From NCBI RefSeq assembly GCF_039543385.1, contig NZ_BAABJQ010000004.1:372001-436000 (forward strand): a DNA stretch of 64,000 nt, read 5' to 3'. A program made the translations under genes and the position numbers. The notes under the pieces were generated by a model, which was not told the origin of the DNA, did no database searches, and saw nothing but the letters and a program-made list of their open reading frames with translations. Origin of the DNA: Rugosimonospora acidiphila (lineage in GTDB: Bacteria > Actinomycetota > Actinomycetes > Mycobacteriales > Micromonosporaceae). Shown here in pieces: positions 15,937-22,922 of this stretch. Numbering within the stretch: position 1 is the stretch's first letter; each line of letters starts with the position of its first letter.

Positions 15937-16716
15937 TCACACGAACTTCTCGGACGCGAGGAACTCGACCAGCTTCACGCCGCCGTCGCCCTCGTCACTG
16001 ACCTTGGTGCCGCCCTGCCGCGGCGGCCGCTTGCCGGCCTCCACCACCGCGCTGCTCGCCCCGGCCAGCCCCACCTCGTCGGCGGAGATGCCCAGGTCCG
16101 CCAGGGTCAACGTCTCGACCGGCTTCTTCTTCGCCGCCATGATGCCCTTGAAGGACGGGTACCGCGGCTCGTTGATGGTGTCCCAGACCGAGATCACGGC
16201 CGGGGTGGCGGCGGTGACCACCTCGTACCCCTCGTCGGTCTGGCGCTCGACGGTCAGCGTGGCGCCGTCGATGGTGACCTTGCGCGCCCCGGTCAGCGCC
16301 GCGATGCCCAGCCGCTCGGCGATCATGTGCGGGATCACCTGGACCCGGCCGTCGGTGGACTCCGCGCCGGAGATGACGAGGTCGGGGCTCAGGCGCCCGA
16401 TGGCCGCCGCGAGCACCTTGGAGGTCGCCAGGGCGCAGGAGCCGTGCAGCGCGTCGTCGACCACGTGCACCGCCTTGTCCGGGCCCATCGACAGCGCCTT
16501 GCGGATCGAGTCGGACGCGTGCTGCGGGCCGACGGTCAGCACCGTGACCTCTCCGCCGTGCGCCTCCTGGATCTTGAGCGCCTCCTCGATGGCGTACTCA
16601 TCCATCTCATTGATCACGTTGTTCGCCGACCCACGGTCGACGGTGTTGTCGTCAGGGCTCAGGCTGCGCTCCGATCCAGAGTCGGGCACCTGCTTGACGA
16701 GTACGACGATATTCAT
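15937..16716 (-). CDS. etfB: Electron transfer flavoprotein beta subunit
   Basis: 259 residues, starting MNIVVLVKQVPDSGSERSL. EtfB binds AMP and provides the contact surface for partner dehydrogenases; the ETF-beta signature region (VIPHMIAERLGIAALTGARK) is present. AGGAGG lies 13 nt before the ATG, a longer spacing than usual. It is first in the etfBA operon, with a candidate promoter at 16755-16783. Confidence 0.97.
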   Translation of the reverse strand: MNIVVLVKQVPDSGSERSLSPDDNTVDRGSANNVINEMDEYAIEEALKIQEAHGGEVTVLTVGPQHASDSIRKALSMGPDKAVHVVDDALHGSCALATSKVLAAAIGRLSPDLVISGAESTDGRVQVIPHMIAERLGIAALTGARKVTIDGATLTVERQTDEGYEVVTAATPAVISVWDTINEPRYPSFKGIMAAKKKPVETLTLADLGISADEVGLAGASSAVVEAGKRPPRQGGTKVSDEGDGGVKLVEFLASEKFV

Positions 16717-16754
16717 CGCGCTTCGATGACCTCCTGTTGAACGGGCGTACCTGG

Positions 16755-16783
16755 AGCGTTCCGCGTGCCGCCGGACGGGTCAA
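16755..16783 (-). promoter_or_regulatory. Candidate promoter of etfBA (TTGACC, 17 nt, AACGCT)
   Basis: On the minus strand TTGACC (16778-16783) is followed after 17 nt by AACGCT (16755-16760), a housekeeping-like arrangement. The start of transcription would be about 30 nt upstream of the etfB ATG. Confidence 0.4.
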
Positions 16784-16895
16784 CCTGGCTCGCTGTGCGG
16801 TTGCCCACGGCACATGTTACCCGCTAGTAGGTTTTGGCTCTCGCCGGAACGGCGTGACCGAAGTCACCCGCCGCGCGCCGCCGCCACCGGCTCGG

Positions 16896-16901
16896 TAGCG
16901 T
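16896..16901 (+). promoter_or_regulatory. -10 box TAGCGT, probable leaderless promoter of the MscS gene
   Basis: TAGCGT ends 7 nt before the GTG at 16909 and no Shine-Dalgarno sequence is present. Confidence 0.5.
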
Positions 16902-16908
16902 CACATTC

Positions 16909-18069
16909 GTGCACGACGCCGTGGTCCAGCTCACCTTCGTCGTCCTCGCCTGCCTGGCTCTGCTCGCCGCCGTCGAACTGCTCCACCAGATCCTCCTCCG
17001 GGTCGGCCGCCGACTCGGGCCGGTGGCGAGCCTGAGCCGGCGGGGCCACCGGCCGTTCGAGACCCTGCTGGTGTTGCTGACCTTGGACGTGGGACTGCGC
17101 CACACCGGCCTGCGCGGTCCCTGGCGCTACGGGATCGCGCACCTGCTGGACATCCTGGCGATCGCGGCCGGGGCCTGGCTGCTCGCCGCCCTGCTCCTGC
17201 TGATCGAGGACGCCGCGCTGTCCAGGTTCCGCACCGACGTGCTGGACAACCTGTCGGCCCGGACCATGCACACGCAGATCCAGCTGCTGCGCCGGATCAC
17301 CGTGGCGGCCTCGGTGGTGGCCGCGATCATCATGAGCCTGTTCACCTTCCGTGAGGCACGGCTCGTCGGCACCAGCCTGCTCGCCTCGGCCGGCGTGGTG
17401 GCCGCCGTGGTCGCGTTCGCGGCCCAGGCGCTACTGGGCAACGTGTTCGCCGGACTGCAGATCGCCTTCGGGGAGTCGCTGCGGCTCGAGGACGTGGTGG
17501 TGGTCAACGAGCAGTGGGGACGGGTCGAGGAGATCACTCTCACGTACGTGGTCATCCACATCTGGGACGACCGCCGGATGGTGCTGCCCACCTCGTACTT
17601 CACCACCACGCCGTTCGAGAACTGGACGCGTACCCAGGCCTCCCTGCTCGGCACCGTCGAGCTGGACCTGGACTGGTCGGTGCCGGTGGACCAGATGCGC
17701 GACGAGCTGCGCGTGATCCTCACCGACAGCCAGCCGCTGTGGGACGGCCGGGTCTGCGTCCTGCAGGTCACCGACGCGGTACACGCCCTGGTCCGGGTGC
17801 GCGCCCTGGTCAGCGCCAAGGACGCGCCCACCCTCTGGGACCTGCGCTGCCTGGTGCGCGAGCGGCTGGTCGGCTGGCTTCGCGAACAGCACCCGCGGGC
17901 CCTTCCCCGGCTGCGCACCGAGGTGGGCGCCCCGGACGGGCGCGAGCCCGCGGCCGAGCACCCGAGCAACCACGGCGGCGGACCGGACCGGGACGCCCAG
18001 GTGTTCGGCGGTGACTCGGCCGGACGGCGACGCGGAAGCGAGTTCACCGGGCCGGAGGACCGCAGATAA
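16909..18069 (+). CDS. MscS-family mechanosensitive ion channel
   Basis: 386 residues. Four to five hydrophobic spans occupy about residues 3-195. The last is the pore helix rich in Ala and Gly (AAVVAFAAQALLGNVFAGLQ), the hallmark of MscS channels. The beta-domain follows (EDVVVVNEQWGRVEEITLTY, then VLPTSYFTTTPFENWTR). The acidic, Gly-rich C-terminal tail is cytoplasmic. The channel should release solutes on hypo-osmotic shock. It starts a four-gene plus-strand membrane-protein run; the next gene begins 8 nt after its stop. Confidence 0.93.
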   Translation: MHDAVVQLTFVVLACLALLAAVELLHQILLRVGRRLGPVASLSRRGHRPFETLLVLLTLDVGLRHTGLRGPWRYGIAHLLDILAIAAGAWLLAALLLLIEDAALSRFRTDVLDNLSARTMHTQIQLLRRITVAASVVAAIIMSLFTFREARLVGTSLLASAGVVAAVVAFAAQALLGNVFAGLQIAFGESLRLEDVVVVNEQWGRVEEITLTYVVIHIWDDRRMVLPTSYFTTTPFENWTRTQASLLGTVELDLDWSVPVDQMRDELRVILTDSQPLWDGRVCVLQVTDAVHALVRVRALVSAKDAPTLWDLRCLVRERLVGWLREQHPRALPRLRTEVGAPDGREPAAEHPSNHGGGPDRDAQVFGGDSAGRRRGSEFTGPEDRR

Positions 18070-18070
18070 T
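18065..18070 (+). promoter_or_regulatory. -10-like GATAAT spanning the MscS stop codon
   Basis: GATAAT ends 6 nt before the GTG at 18077 and contains the TAA stop of the MscS gene, so the first DUF202 gene may have its own leaderless promoter. Confidence 0.35.
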
Positions 18071-18076
18071 GAGCCG

Positions 18077-18466
18077 GTGATCCTTCGCGTGATACGGCAC
18101 TGGTTCGATCCCGAACAGGAGCGGACCGTGGGTCACCGGCCGGACTACCGGTACTCACTGGCCAACGAGCGGACCTTCCTGGCCTGGGTACGCACCGGAC
18201 TGGCCCTGCTCGGCGGCGGACTGGCGGTCGCCGGGTTCCTGCCGCGGCTGCGCGTCACCCACCTGCGCGAGGCGATAGCGGTGGTGCTCCTGGTCCTCGG
18301 CGGGGCGATCGGGCTACACGCGGTCGATCACTGGGCGCGCTCCGAGCGCGCGATGCGGCTGGATCAGCCGCTGCCGCCGTCCCGGCTGCCGGCGGTGCTG
18401 GCCCTCACGCTGGCGCTGGGCGCGCTGGCACTCATCATCATCATCGCTGTCGCGGGCATGCGGTGA
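18077..18466 (+). CDS. DUF202 / YidH-family membrane protein
   Basis: 129 residues from the GTG at 18077. The frame is open further upstream inside the MscS gene, but conserved sequence begins here. The DUF202 signature RYSLANERTFLAWVRTGLAL leads into the first of three membrane spans (about 45-62, 70-88 and 105-128). The function of the family is unknown. The stop overlaps the start of the next gene by 4 nt (GTGA); that gene encodes a second DUF202 member, a pairing similar to yidH-yidG in enterobacteria. Confidence 0.88.
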   Translation: MILRVIRHWFDPEQERTVGHRPDYRYSLANERTFLAWVRTGLALLGGGLAVAGFLPRLRVTHLREAIAVVLLVLGGAIGLHAVDHWARSERAMRLDQPLPPSRLPAVLALTLALGALALIIIIAVAGMR

Positions 18467-18804
18467 CCATCGGACCGCACGTCTCGGACGGGGACGAGGA
18501 CCCCGACGAGCCGGCCGAGACCGCCCGGTTGCGCACCCGGCTGTCCTGGCGCCGTACCGCCCTGTCGGCCACCGGTGTCCTGCTGCTGACCGCGCGGGCG
18601 GCGCTGCTGCTGGACCCCGTTCCGGCGGCCGTAATCATCGCGCTGGGCACGCTCGCCTGGCTCGGGCTGCTCGCCCTGTGCCGGAACCGGATGACCGCGA
18701 TGTCCGGCAACCCGCCGGACCCGGCCGGTCGGATTCCCGCCGGGTTGGCGCTTGGAATCGCCGGTTTCGCGATACTCGGTATCGCCGCGGCCGTACTACC
18801 TTGA
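18463..18804 (+). CDS. Second DUF202-family membrane protein (YidG-like)
   Basis: 113 residues. An acidic N-terminus (about 1-22) is followed by RLRTRLSWRRTALSATGVLL, a variant of the DUF202 motif in which the Arg-Thr-x-Leu core is kept, and three short hydrophobic spans. It is translationally coupled by a GTGA overlap to the preceding DUF202 gene, suggesting that the two form one membrane complex. No biochemical role is known for the family. Confidence 0.82.
   Translation: MTIGPHVSDGDEDPDEPAETARLRTRLSWRRTALSATGVLLLTARAALLLDPVPAAVIIALGTLAWLGLLALCRNRMTAMSGNPPDPAGRIPAGLALGIAGFAILGIAAAVLP
18797..18802 (+). promoter_or_regulatory. -10 box TACCTT, probable leaderless promoter of the PLDc_N gene
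   Basis: TACCTT overlaps the end of the second DUF202 gene and ends 6 nt before the ATG at 18809. Confidence 0.4.
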
Positions 18805-18808
18805 CTTC

Positions 18809-19300
18809 ATGGGCCGACTACTCTCCCTGCTCGCCCTCGCCGACCTCGCGCTGATCGTGGTCGCGCTGATCGACTGCCTGTCGGCGGAGCACTACGAGAT
18901 CCGGACGCTGCCCCGGATCGCGTGGATATTCATCATCGTGCTGATCTCCCCGATCGGCCCGATGGTGTGGTACATGGCCGGTCGGCCGGACCGGATGCTC
19001 GATCCGGAGCTCGAACTCGAGCGCGGCCTGCGGCAGGACGGCGAGCCGGTGGAGCCGTCCGGTCCGGGGCGGGTCCTCGCCCCGGACGACGATCCGGAGT
19101 TCCTGCGTCAATTGGCAGCGCGCAACCGCGACCGGGAGGAGGAGCGGCTGCGCGCCTGGGAGGCCGACCTGCGACGGCGCGAACGCGAGCTGCGCCGCGA
19201 GCGTGAGCGGGGCAGGGACGGCGAGGCGGGCCGGGAGGGCAAGCTCGGCCGGGAGTGTGAGCGCCCGGCCGAGGAGCCGCCCGCGGACCCGAAGATCTGA
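18809..19300 (+). CDS. PLDc_N-domain membrane protein with charged C-terminal helix
   Basis: 163 residues. Two membrane spans (about 5-22 and 36-56) with the motif RIAWIFIIVLISPIGPMVWY match the PLDc_N domain, otherwise found in front of cardiolipin synthases. No phospholipase HKD motif follows, so this is the membrane module alone. The C-terminal half is a long, highly charged Arg/Glu helix, probably cytoplasmic coiled coil. ATG 18809 is preferred over an upstream start inside the DUF202 gene because it gives the conserved beginning. It ends 3 nt from the stop of a convergent gene. Confidence 0.82.
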   Translation: MGRLLSLLALADLALIVVALIDCLSAEHYEIRTLPRIAWIFIIVLISPIGPMVWYMAGRPDRMLDPELELERGLRQDGEPVEPSGPGRVLAPDDDPEFLRQLAARNRDREEERLRAWEADLRRRERELRRERERGRDGEAGREGKLGRECERPAEEPPADPKI

Positions 19301-19303
19301 GCG

Positions 19304-20389
19304 TCAGCTCGCGCAGTCGGTGCAGGCGGCCAGCCAGGCGACCACGGCATGCGCCGCGGACTGCACGTCCTTGCTCAACTCGTCATCGGGAACCGGCGTC
19401 CCCCGCAGGTGCGTCCCGTCGAGACCCCAGTAGCTGATGTCCACCATGACGTTGCCCAGCACCAGGTAGATATCCATCCCGCTGCCCGGGGCGTCATCAC
19501 CCACGTACTGGTAGGTCTTGCTGAACGCTCCCGGGCCCAGCCCCGACACGGGAGTCACCGCACCGACCGCGATGTTGTGGGACGTGTTGCCCTTCTCATT
19601 CTGGGCGGTCGCCAGCGCATCGGCGAGATCCTTCTGTGCCGCCGCGGTCGGGGTGTCGGTGAACGCGTCGCTGTCGGCGGTCACGGTAAGGTCGATCTCG
19701 CGAGTCTCGGGCGGCTGCTTGTCCAGCACACCGGCGTTGTCCCACGTGCAAAAGTCGCCATCGTAGTCGCCACCCGTCGACTTGTGATCATTGATGGTCG
19801 ATCTCCCCTGGGGCACCAGCGACGTCACCGTCGCGGAGGGGAAGGAGTCGCAACCCGGCAGCTTGTGGTAGACCGCACCGGACGAGGCCGAAGCGCTCGC
19901 CGAAGGCCTCGTTCCCGCCGTGGCCGCGGCGCTGTCGTTCCCGCCCCGACTCAGGGCGAGCGCGGTGGCCAACCCGCCGCCAAACAAGACAAGCACCACC
20001 ACGACCGCGCCGATGATGACCGGCGTCGCCGAGGACCGCCGCGACGGGGGCACCGGGCTGCCCGGCGGGAAGGGCGCCCCGGGCGGAAACTGCCCGCTGA
20101 GCCCGAACTGCGGCCTGGGCGGAAACTGCGCCCCCGGGGGAAACTGCGCAGTGGGCGGAAACCGCGCCGCGGGCGGGAACTGGCTGCCGGGCGGGAACTG
20201 GCTGCCGGGCGGCACCGAGTTCGCGGGCGAAAACGGCCCGGTGGGTGGGACCGGCCCGGCGGGCGGGTACGGCACGGTCAACGCCGGCGTCGTGGGCGGC
20301 AACGCCCCCGCCGGTGGTACCGGCACCGGGGGCTGTGGGGACTGTGCCGGAAAACGATCGGGGTTTACCGGGGCCGGTGGTTGAGTCAC
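19304..20389 (-). CDS. Proline-rich single-span exported protein, tandem paralogue 1 of 3
   Basis: 361 residues, function unknown. About 130 cytoplasmic residues are low-complexity (PPGSQFPPGSQFPP type repeats). A single membrane span follows (TPVIIGAVVVVLVLFGGGLA), then an Ala/Ser linker and a globular domain beginning VYHKLPGCDSFPSATVTSLV. The domain has four cysteines: one in KLPGC, one in CTWDN and two in the very last residues, CTDCAS. It shares its whole layout with the next two genes upstream. The spacing of LPxC and CxW recalls DUF3558-type actinobacterial exported proteins, but I do not recognise a named family. The GTG start is preceded by GGAG, conserved at all three paralogues. 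Confidence 0.8.
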   Translation of the reverse strand: MTQPPAPVNPDRFPAQSPQPPVPVPPAGALPPTTPALTVPYPPAGPVPPTGPFSPANSVPPGSQFPPGSQFPPAARFPPTAQFPPGAQFPPRPQFGLSGQFPPGAPFPPGSPVPPSRRSSATPVIIGAVVVVLVLFGGGLATALALSRGGNDSAAATAGTRPSASASASSGAVYHKLPGCDSFPSATVTSLVPQGRSTINDHKSTGGDYDGDFCTWDNAGVLDKQPPETREIDLTVTADSDAFTDTPTAAAQKDLADALATAQNEKGNTSHNIAVGAVTPVSGLGPGAFSKTYQYVGDDAPGSGMDIYLVLGNVMVDISYWGLDGTHLRGTPVPDDELSKDVQSAAHAVVAWLAACTDCAS

Positions 20390-20444
20390 GAGTGCTCCGA
20401 GGGAATGTCAGGCAAGCTCGAGCGGGCGCGGGTCCGCGTTCGCC

Positions 20445-20471
20445 GGGTCGGGGACGGGGCCGCGCCGACCC
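20445..20471 (-). terminator. Possible terminator after paralogue 2
   Basis: A 7-bp stem (GGGTCGG at 20445-20451, CCGACCC at 20465-20471) with a 13-nt loop lies just beyond the stop at 20474. There is no U-tract. Confidence 0.35.
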
Positions 20472-20473
20472 CG

Positions 20474-21553
20474 TCAGCTCTTGCAGTCGGAACAGGCGGT
20501 CAGCCAGTCGATGGCGGCATGCGCGGCGGTCTGCGCACCCTTGCTCGTATCGATCGCGGCCATCGGCTTCTCCTGCCCCATGGGCCCGTCGCTACCCCCG
20601 AAGGCGATCTCCACGATCACGTTGTCCACCATCAGGTCGACCGTTGTCGCGCCGTCCGTGGCGAGATCGCTCTGGGTCGTGTTGTCCAGGCTGAAGGCCT
20701 GGGTTCCCAGGCCGGACAGCGAGCTCACCGCGCCGTACTTGGTGCCGGCGGCCGTGGTGCCGGCCTGGCCCTTGGCATCCGACAGCAGGTCGCCGAACTT
20801 GTCCTTGGCCGCCTGCGTCGCTGTTTCCGACGAGTCGCGGAAGAAACCCATGTTGATCTCGATCGCGCGGCTCTCATTCGTTCCGTTCAGGGCGAGGTAG
20901 TTGTCCCACGAGCACGAAAGGTTGTCCCCCTGGTGCTTGTCGGTGGTCTTCTGCGCGTCGGGTACCAGCGACTTCAGTGTCGAGGCGGAGAAGTCCTCGC
21001 ACGCCGGCAGCTTGCGGTAGATCGGCCCGGTCGAGTGCGCCGACGCCGGGGCACTCGCCGGCGCCGCGTTGCCGGCCGCCGGGGCGGTACCCGGGGACGC
21101 CACGGCACCACCACCGCCACCTCGGTTCAGGTACAGCGCAGTGGCCAACCCACCACCTAACAGGACGAGCACCACCACGACCGCGCCGAGGATGACCGGC
21201 TTCGCCGAGGAGCGCCGCGGCGCCGGCACCGGACCGGCCGACGGAACCTGCCCTCCAGGCGGGAAGGGCCCCGGGGGCGGGAACTGCCCGCCGGCCGAGA
21301 ACTGTCCTCCCCCGGGCGGGAAGGGTCCCCCGGGTCCGAACTGCGCGGGCGGAAACGGTGGCCCCGGCGTGGGCGGAAACTGCCCGCCCGCCACCGGCGG
21401 GAACTGCGCACCGGGCTGGACCGCCCCCGCCGGAGGAAACGGACCGGCGGACGGGAACGAAGGCGGTGCCGGCGTCATCGGCGGGTACCCCACGGCCGAC
21501 GGGTACTGCGGCGGGACCTGGCCGGGGGGTACCGGGCTGGGTGGTTGAGTCAC
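20474..21553 (-). CDS. Proline-rich single-span exported protein, tandem paralogue 2 of 3
   Basis: 359 residues from the GTG at 21553. The frame is open to 21574, but the GGAGCA-x-x-x-GTGAC context and the N-terminus VTQPP match paralogue 1, which fixes the start. Pro/Gly/Phe-rich cytoplasmic part, membrane span (KPVILGAVVVVLVLLGGGLA), then the globular domain with IYRKLPACEDFSASTLKSLV, SCSWDNYLAL and the C-terminal ACSDCKS. The four cysteines sit where they do in the other copies. Function unknown. Downstream of paralogue 3 on the same strand, with 193 nt between them. Confidence 0.8.
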   Translation of the reverse strand: MTQPPSPVPPGQVPPQYPSAVGYPPMTPAPPSFPSAGPFPPAGAVQPGAQFPPVAGGQFPPTPGPPFPPAQFGPGGPFPPGGGQFSAGGQFPPPGPFPPGGQVPSAGPVPAPRRSSAKPVILGAVVVVLVLLGGGLATALYLNRGGGGGAVASPGTAPAAGNAAPASAPASAHSTGPIYRKLPACEDFSASTLKSLVPDAQKTTDKHQGDNLSCSWDNYLALNGTNESRAIEINMGFFRDSSETATQAAKDKFGDLLSDAKGQAGTTAAGTKYGAVSSLSGLGTQAFSLDNTTQSDLATDGATTVDLMVDNVIVEIAFGGSDGPMGQEKPMAAIDTSKGAQTAAHAAIDWLTACSDCKS

Positions 21554-21676
21554 AGATGCTCCGGGAGGCGTCATGCACGATCGAACGGGCGAGCCTCATC
21601 CGAACCGTCCAGAGCCCACACGACCCAGTCGTCGCCATGCGGGAGGGATGCAAGATCAGCTAGCCAGCGTTACCGT

Positions 21677-21694
21677 ACCTGGCACGCGCCAGGT
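21677..21694 (-). terminator. Small hairpin after paralogue 3
   Basis: A perfect 7-bp stem (ACCTGGC / GCCAGGT) with a 4-nt loop lies 53 nt beyond the stop of paralogue 3. The gap 21554-21746 has no gene; TACGGT-like boxes next to the hairpin could start a separate transcript for paralogue 2. Confidence 0.4.
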
Positions 21695-21746
21695 GCTCTG
21701 CCAGGCCCCGGGTGGGCGGTCGGCACCCGAGCGGGGGCCAGGGTGG

Positions 21747-22901
21747 TCAGCTCTGGCAGTCGGCGCAGCCCTTGAGCCAGGCGACCACGGCTCGCGCGAT
21801 GGTCTGCGCCCCCTTGTTCGCCTGGTCCGCGGCCATCGGCTTCAGGTCCGTGTCGGCGCCGTCGAAACCCTCGTAGTTGAGCTCGACGAGCACGTTGTTG
21901 ACTCGCATGTCGATCCTGGTTCCGTTGGCCGGGAAGACATCCTCGTGGACGGTGTAGTCCTGGGCGGTCGCCTCGTCGCCCAGACCCGACGGCGTGGTCA
22001 CCGGGCCGTACGCGTGGTCGGCGCTGTCCGTCTTGCCGGCCTGGTCGTTGGCCTCGGACCGGGTCTCGTCGAACGCGTCCTTGGCCGTCTGGACGGCCGC
22101 CTCGAACTCGTTGTTGTAGGCCTGCGCGTGGATCTCGGTTCCCCGGACCCCCGGAGGGTTGGTGTCGTCGGCGTCGATGTTGTCCCAGTCGCATTCGGTC
22201 GACTGGAAGAAGTCGGAGCCGGAGTCCTGGCTGTCCTCGGTCTTCTCGCCCTTGGGGATCAGCGACGGCATCGCGGTGCCGAGGCCGTCGCACGCCGGCA
22301 GCTTGTGGTACACGGGCCCGGACGGAACGTCCGGGCCGTCCGCGCGCACCGTCGAGTCGGCGTGCTTCTGGTGAGTGATCAGCAGCGCGGTGGCCAATCC
22401 GCCGCCCAGGACGATCAGCAGCAGCACGACGCCGAGGACGATGATCGGCGTCGCGGAGCGCTTTGGCGGTACCGACCCGGGTGGCGGGAAGGCCCCACCC
22501 GGCGGGAACTGGCCCGGCGGGAACTGGCCCGGCGGGAACTGGCCCGGCGGGAACTGTCCGGGCTGGCCTGGCGCGAACTGCCCCGGCGCGAACTGTCCCG
22601 CCGGAGCCGGTGCGCCGGGCTGCCACGCCGAGCCGGGCTGCGGCGGGACGGCCTGCGGAACGGTGGCCTGTGGAGCAACGGGCTGCGGCCAAGCGGGCTG
22701 CGGCGGACCAGGCTGCGCCCAAGCGGACTGCGGCGGACCGGGCTGCGGCCAAGCGGGCTGCGGCCAGGCCGGCTGCGGTGCCGGCGGCGCGGAGTTGGGC
22801 GCGACCGGGGCCGGCTCCTGGGCCGGCGCTCCAGTCGGCGGTACAGCTGGTTGTCGCGGTGGGACCTGGCCCGAGCTGTCCGGGCCGGGTGGGTAGGTCA
22901 C
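21747..22901 (-). CDS. Proline-rich single-span exported protein, tandem paralogue 3 of 3
   Basis: 384 residues. The N-terminal half is built of QPAWPQP and QFPPG repeats, the latter encoded by an exact 15-bp DNA repeat (22501-22560). Membrane span TPIIVLGVVLLLIVLGGGLA, then the globular domain VYHKLPACDGLGTAMPSLIP, TECDWDNIDA and C-terminal GCADCQS. It is the most diverged of the three and its domain is the most acidic. The GTG start has GGAG upstream and lies 21 nt from the stop of the ThDP enzyme gene, so those two are probably co-transcribed. No known function; the topology places the four-cysteine domain outside the cell. Confidence 0.8.
   Translation of the reverse strand: MTYPPGPDSSGQVPPRQPAVPPTGAPAQEPAPVAPNSAPPAPQPAWPQPAWPQPGPPQSAWAQPGPPQPAWPQPVAPQATVPQAVPPQPGSAWQPGAPAPAGQFAPGQFAPGQPGQFPPGQFPPGQFPPGQFPPGGAFPPPGSVPPKRSATPIIVLGVVLLLIVLGGGLATALLITHQKHADSTVRADGPDVPSGPVYHKLPACDGLGTAMPSLIPKGEKTEDSQDSGSDFFQSTECDWDNIDADDTNPPGVRGTEIHAQAYNNEFEAAVQTAKDAFDETRSEANDQAGKTDSADHAYGPVTTPSGLGDEATAQDYTVHEDVFPANGTRIDMRVNNVLVELNYEGFDGADTDLKPMAADQANKGAQTIARAVVAWLKGCADCQS
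22501..22560. repeat. 15-bp tandem repeat, four copies, inside paralogue 3
   Basis: GGCGGGAACTGGCCC occurs three times exactly (22501-22545) and a fourth time with changes (22546-22560). In the minus-strand frame it encodes the pentapeptide series PGQFP, so copy number can change without a frameshift. Confidence 0.9.
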
Positions 22902-22922
22902 GAATGCTCCGGGGGGCTCGTG

